Of a stretch of 6,697 nucleotides of DNA, positions 5,294 to 6,697 are shown one piece after another (position 1 is the first letter of the stretch; every line of letters starts with the position of its first letter). Origin of the DNA: an uncultured Ruminococcus sp. (GTDB lineage: Bacteria > Bacillota > Clostridia > Oscillospirales > Ruminococcaceae). The position numbers and the translations under genes are program-made. The stretch spans positions 1 to 6,697 of the forward strand of contig CAMJES010000126.1 of NCBI GenBank assembly GCA_946404705.1, written 5' to 3'. The notes under the pieces are model-generated. The model worked only from the letters and a program-made list of their open reading frames with translations, was not told the DNA's origin and ran no database searches.

Positions 5294-5968
5294 ATGAAGC
5301 TTTTATACGCCGAAGACGAGCAGGCAATGTCCGAAGCTGTTACCGATATTCTCACCTATCACAAATACATTGTTGACGCTGTTTATGACGGAAAGGACGC
5401 ACTCGATTATGCGCTTTCGGACAGCTATGACGGTATCATTCTTGATATAATGATGCCCCGAATGGACGGTATCGAAGTTCTGCGCGAGCTTAGGAAAAAT
5501 GGCTGTCGGACGCCTATACTGCTTCTTACCGCAAAATCGCAGGTCGAAGATAAGATAGAGGGTCTTGACGCAGGCGCGGATGATTATCTTGCGAAGCCGT
5601 TTGAAATGGGCGAGCTTCTTGCAAGGATAAGGGCAATGCTGCGCCGCCGCGAGGAATTCACGCCCGATATCCTGACCTGCGGAAATCTGTCGCTTAATAT
5701 GCAGTCATCGCAGCTTTCCTGCGGCAGTCAGTCGTTCACGCTTCCGCGGCTTGAATACCGACTTATGGAGCAGCTTATGCTCAATCAGGGAATTTATCTT
5801 TCCTCGGACGAGCTTATATCGAAAGTTTGGGGATATGATTCGGACGCGGAGATCGGCGCAGTTTGGGTATATATTTCCTATCTGCGCAAGAGGCTTGTTG
5901 CACTCGGCGCAAATGCCGAGATAAAGGTCAAGCGCGGCACGGGTTACACATTGGAGGAAATAAAATGA
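5294..5968 (+). CDS. OmpR-family response regulator
   Basis: DNA-binding partner of the histidine kinase that follows. The protein has 224 residues, normal for the family. The receiver domain is about 1-117: acidic pair Glu7-Asp8 (YAEDEQ), phosphoacceptor Asp51 (IILDIMMPRMDG), switch Thr79 (LLLTA) and Lys101 (AKPF). The OmpR/PhoB winged helix is about 125-222, with LPRLEYRLMEQLM, the recognition-helix region AVWVYISYLRKRL and the wing RGTGYTL. The stop codon overlaps the kinase start (ATGA at 5965-5968), so the two are translationally coupled. Start chosen at 5294 from the GGGAG at 5280; upstream in-frame ATGs at 5285 and 5288 would add two or three residues. The regulon cannot be read from the sequence. 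Confidence 0.95.
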   Translation: MKLLYAEDEQAMSEAVTDILTYHKYIVDAVYDGKDALDYALSDSYDGIILDIMMPRMDGIEVLRELRKNGCRTPILLLTAKSQVEDKIEGLDAGADDYLAKPFEMGELLARIRAMLRRREEFTPDILTCGNLSLNMQSSQLSCGSQSFTLPRLEYRLMEQLMLNQGIYLSSDELISKVWGYDSDAEIGAVWVYISYLRKRLVALGANAEIKVKRGTGYTLEEIK

Positions 5969-6697
5969 TAAAAAGCCTGCAAAACAAATTTATCCTCACT
6001 TCAATGACCGCGATAACGATACTGCTTGTTGTTCTGCTCGGTGCGCTCAATATTTCCAACGTTGTGATAACACATAACGAATCGGAACGTATGCTTGAAC
6101 GCTGCTTTGTTGACGCAAGCAGGAAAAAAGGCGATCTTCCTCCGTTTTTTCCGCAGAACAATGAAAAGCGCAGGTTCTTCGGAAATGCGATAACCGAGGA
6201 CAACGCTCTTTCGGCAAGATTTTTTTCGGTAAAGCTTGACTCGGACGGAAATGTTGTTTTCACCGATGTCGACCGCATTTCGTCTGTTTCGGCGGAAGAA
6301 GCGGCGGTCTATGCTAACGCCGTGAGAACCAAAGGCAAAACATCCGGAAGATTTAAGTCGTTTCTCTACCGCGTTGATGAAAAAGACGGTGAAACGACTG
6401 CGTTTTTCCTTGATGTTTCAAGAGAGAGCCGATATACTGCAAATGTACTTGTTATTTCGGCTCTGATAGGTATTGTCTGCTGGACGGCTATGCTTATGCT
6501 GATCATCCTGCTTTCAAAGGCTGCGATAAAGCCTATTGCGGAAAATATCGAAAAGCAGAAGCAGTTTGTCACCAACGCAGGTCACGAGCTTAAAACGCCG
6601 CTTGCGATAATCCTCTCCAACACCGAAGCACTTGAACTGACAAGCGGCGGCTCGAAATATACCAAAAATATAAAAAAGCAGACTTTGCGCTTGGGAG
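5965..6697 (+). CDS. Sensor histidine kinase, 3' truncated by the window edge
   Basis: The first 244 residues of a membrane sensor kinase; the frame is open to the last base, so the catalytic ATPase domain lies outside. Transmembrane helix about 8-34, an outside domain about 35-158 with no family I recognise, second helix about 160-183, then the HisKA dimerisation helix with the H-box NAGHELKTPLAII and phosphoacceptor His207. Only about 17 residues (from AAIKPIAENIEKQKQ) separate the second helix from the H-box helix, so a full HAMP domain is missing. Short linkers of this kind are frequent in clostridial kinases. The ATG at 5965 overlaps the response regulator stop by 4 nt and has GGAGG (5953-5957) 7 nt before it, inside the regulator gene. 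The signal is unknown. Confidence 0.93.
   Translation, partial: MIKSLQNKFILTSMTAITILLVVLLGALNISNVVITHNESERMLERCFVDASRKKGDLPPFFPQNNEKRRFFGNAITEDNALSARFFSVKLDSDGNVVFTDVDRISSVSAEEAAVYANAVRTKGKTSGRFKSFLYRVDEKDGETTAFFLDVSRESRYTANVLVISALIGIVCWTAMLMLIILLSKAAIKPIAENIEKQKQFVTNAGHELKTPLAIILSNTEALELTSGGSKYTKNIKKQTLRLG

Noticed and set aside
5965..6697. Histidine kinase as a naturally truncated or broken gene
   Set aside because: The frame is open to the last base of the window with intact motifs, so it is cut by the window edge rather than damaged.

Overview
The window reads as chromosome of an anaerobic, low-to-medium GC Firmicute, most likely a gut or rumen clostridium of the Oscillospiraceae/Ruminococcus type. 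This is inferred from the style of the rubrerythrin, the OmpR-type regulator and the HAMP-less histidine kinase, and from strong GGAGG ribosome binding sites and near-consensus sigma-A promoters. No mobile element, tRNA, rRNA or CRISPR array is visible.

Layout: (1) positions 52-1317, minus strand: a membrane-anchored Cache-HAMP-GGDEF diguanylate cyclase with its own promoter. (2) 1478-2212, minus strand: an ArsR/SmtB-type metal repressor fused to a C-terminal AraC-type DNA-binding domain, an unusual architecture. (3) 2213-2383: a compact divergent regulatory region. The leftward promoter of the regulator and the rightward promoter of the efflux operon share one -10 box, and the arrangement is dyad-symmetric with operator-like repeats over both -35 boxes. 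(4) 2384-4500, plus strand: a 72-residue soluble HMA-domain metal-binding protein followed by a P1B-2 type Zn2+/Cd2+/Pb2+ efflux ATPase that lacks an N-terminal HMA domain. (5) 4501-5214: rubrerythrin, behind a perfect-consensus promoter and a 37-nt 5' stem-loop, closed by a strong intrinsic terminator. (6) 5225 to the window end: a two-component system, made of an OmpR-family response regulator overlapping by 4 nt a sensor histidine kinase that is cut off by the window edge just after its H-box.

How it fits together: units 2-4 form a self-contained metal-resistance locus. The fused regulator probably represses both itself and the chaperone/ATPase pair until Zn, Cd or Pb binds its cysteines. 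Rubrerythrin (peroxide detoxification in anaerobes) follows without a visible terminator after the ATPase, so some read-through is possible, but it has its own very strong promoter. The cyclase and the two-component system look like independent signalling genes whose ligands cannot be read from the sequence.

The most interesting items are the ArsR-AraC fusion, the symmetric shared-(-10) divergent promoter with its operator repeats, a second candidate operator (9-bp direct repeat at 21-bp spacing) in the regulator's leader, and the rubrerythrin leader hairpin. All intergenic gaps are shorter than 300 bases.
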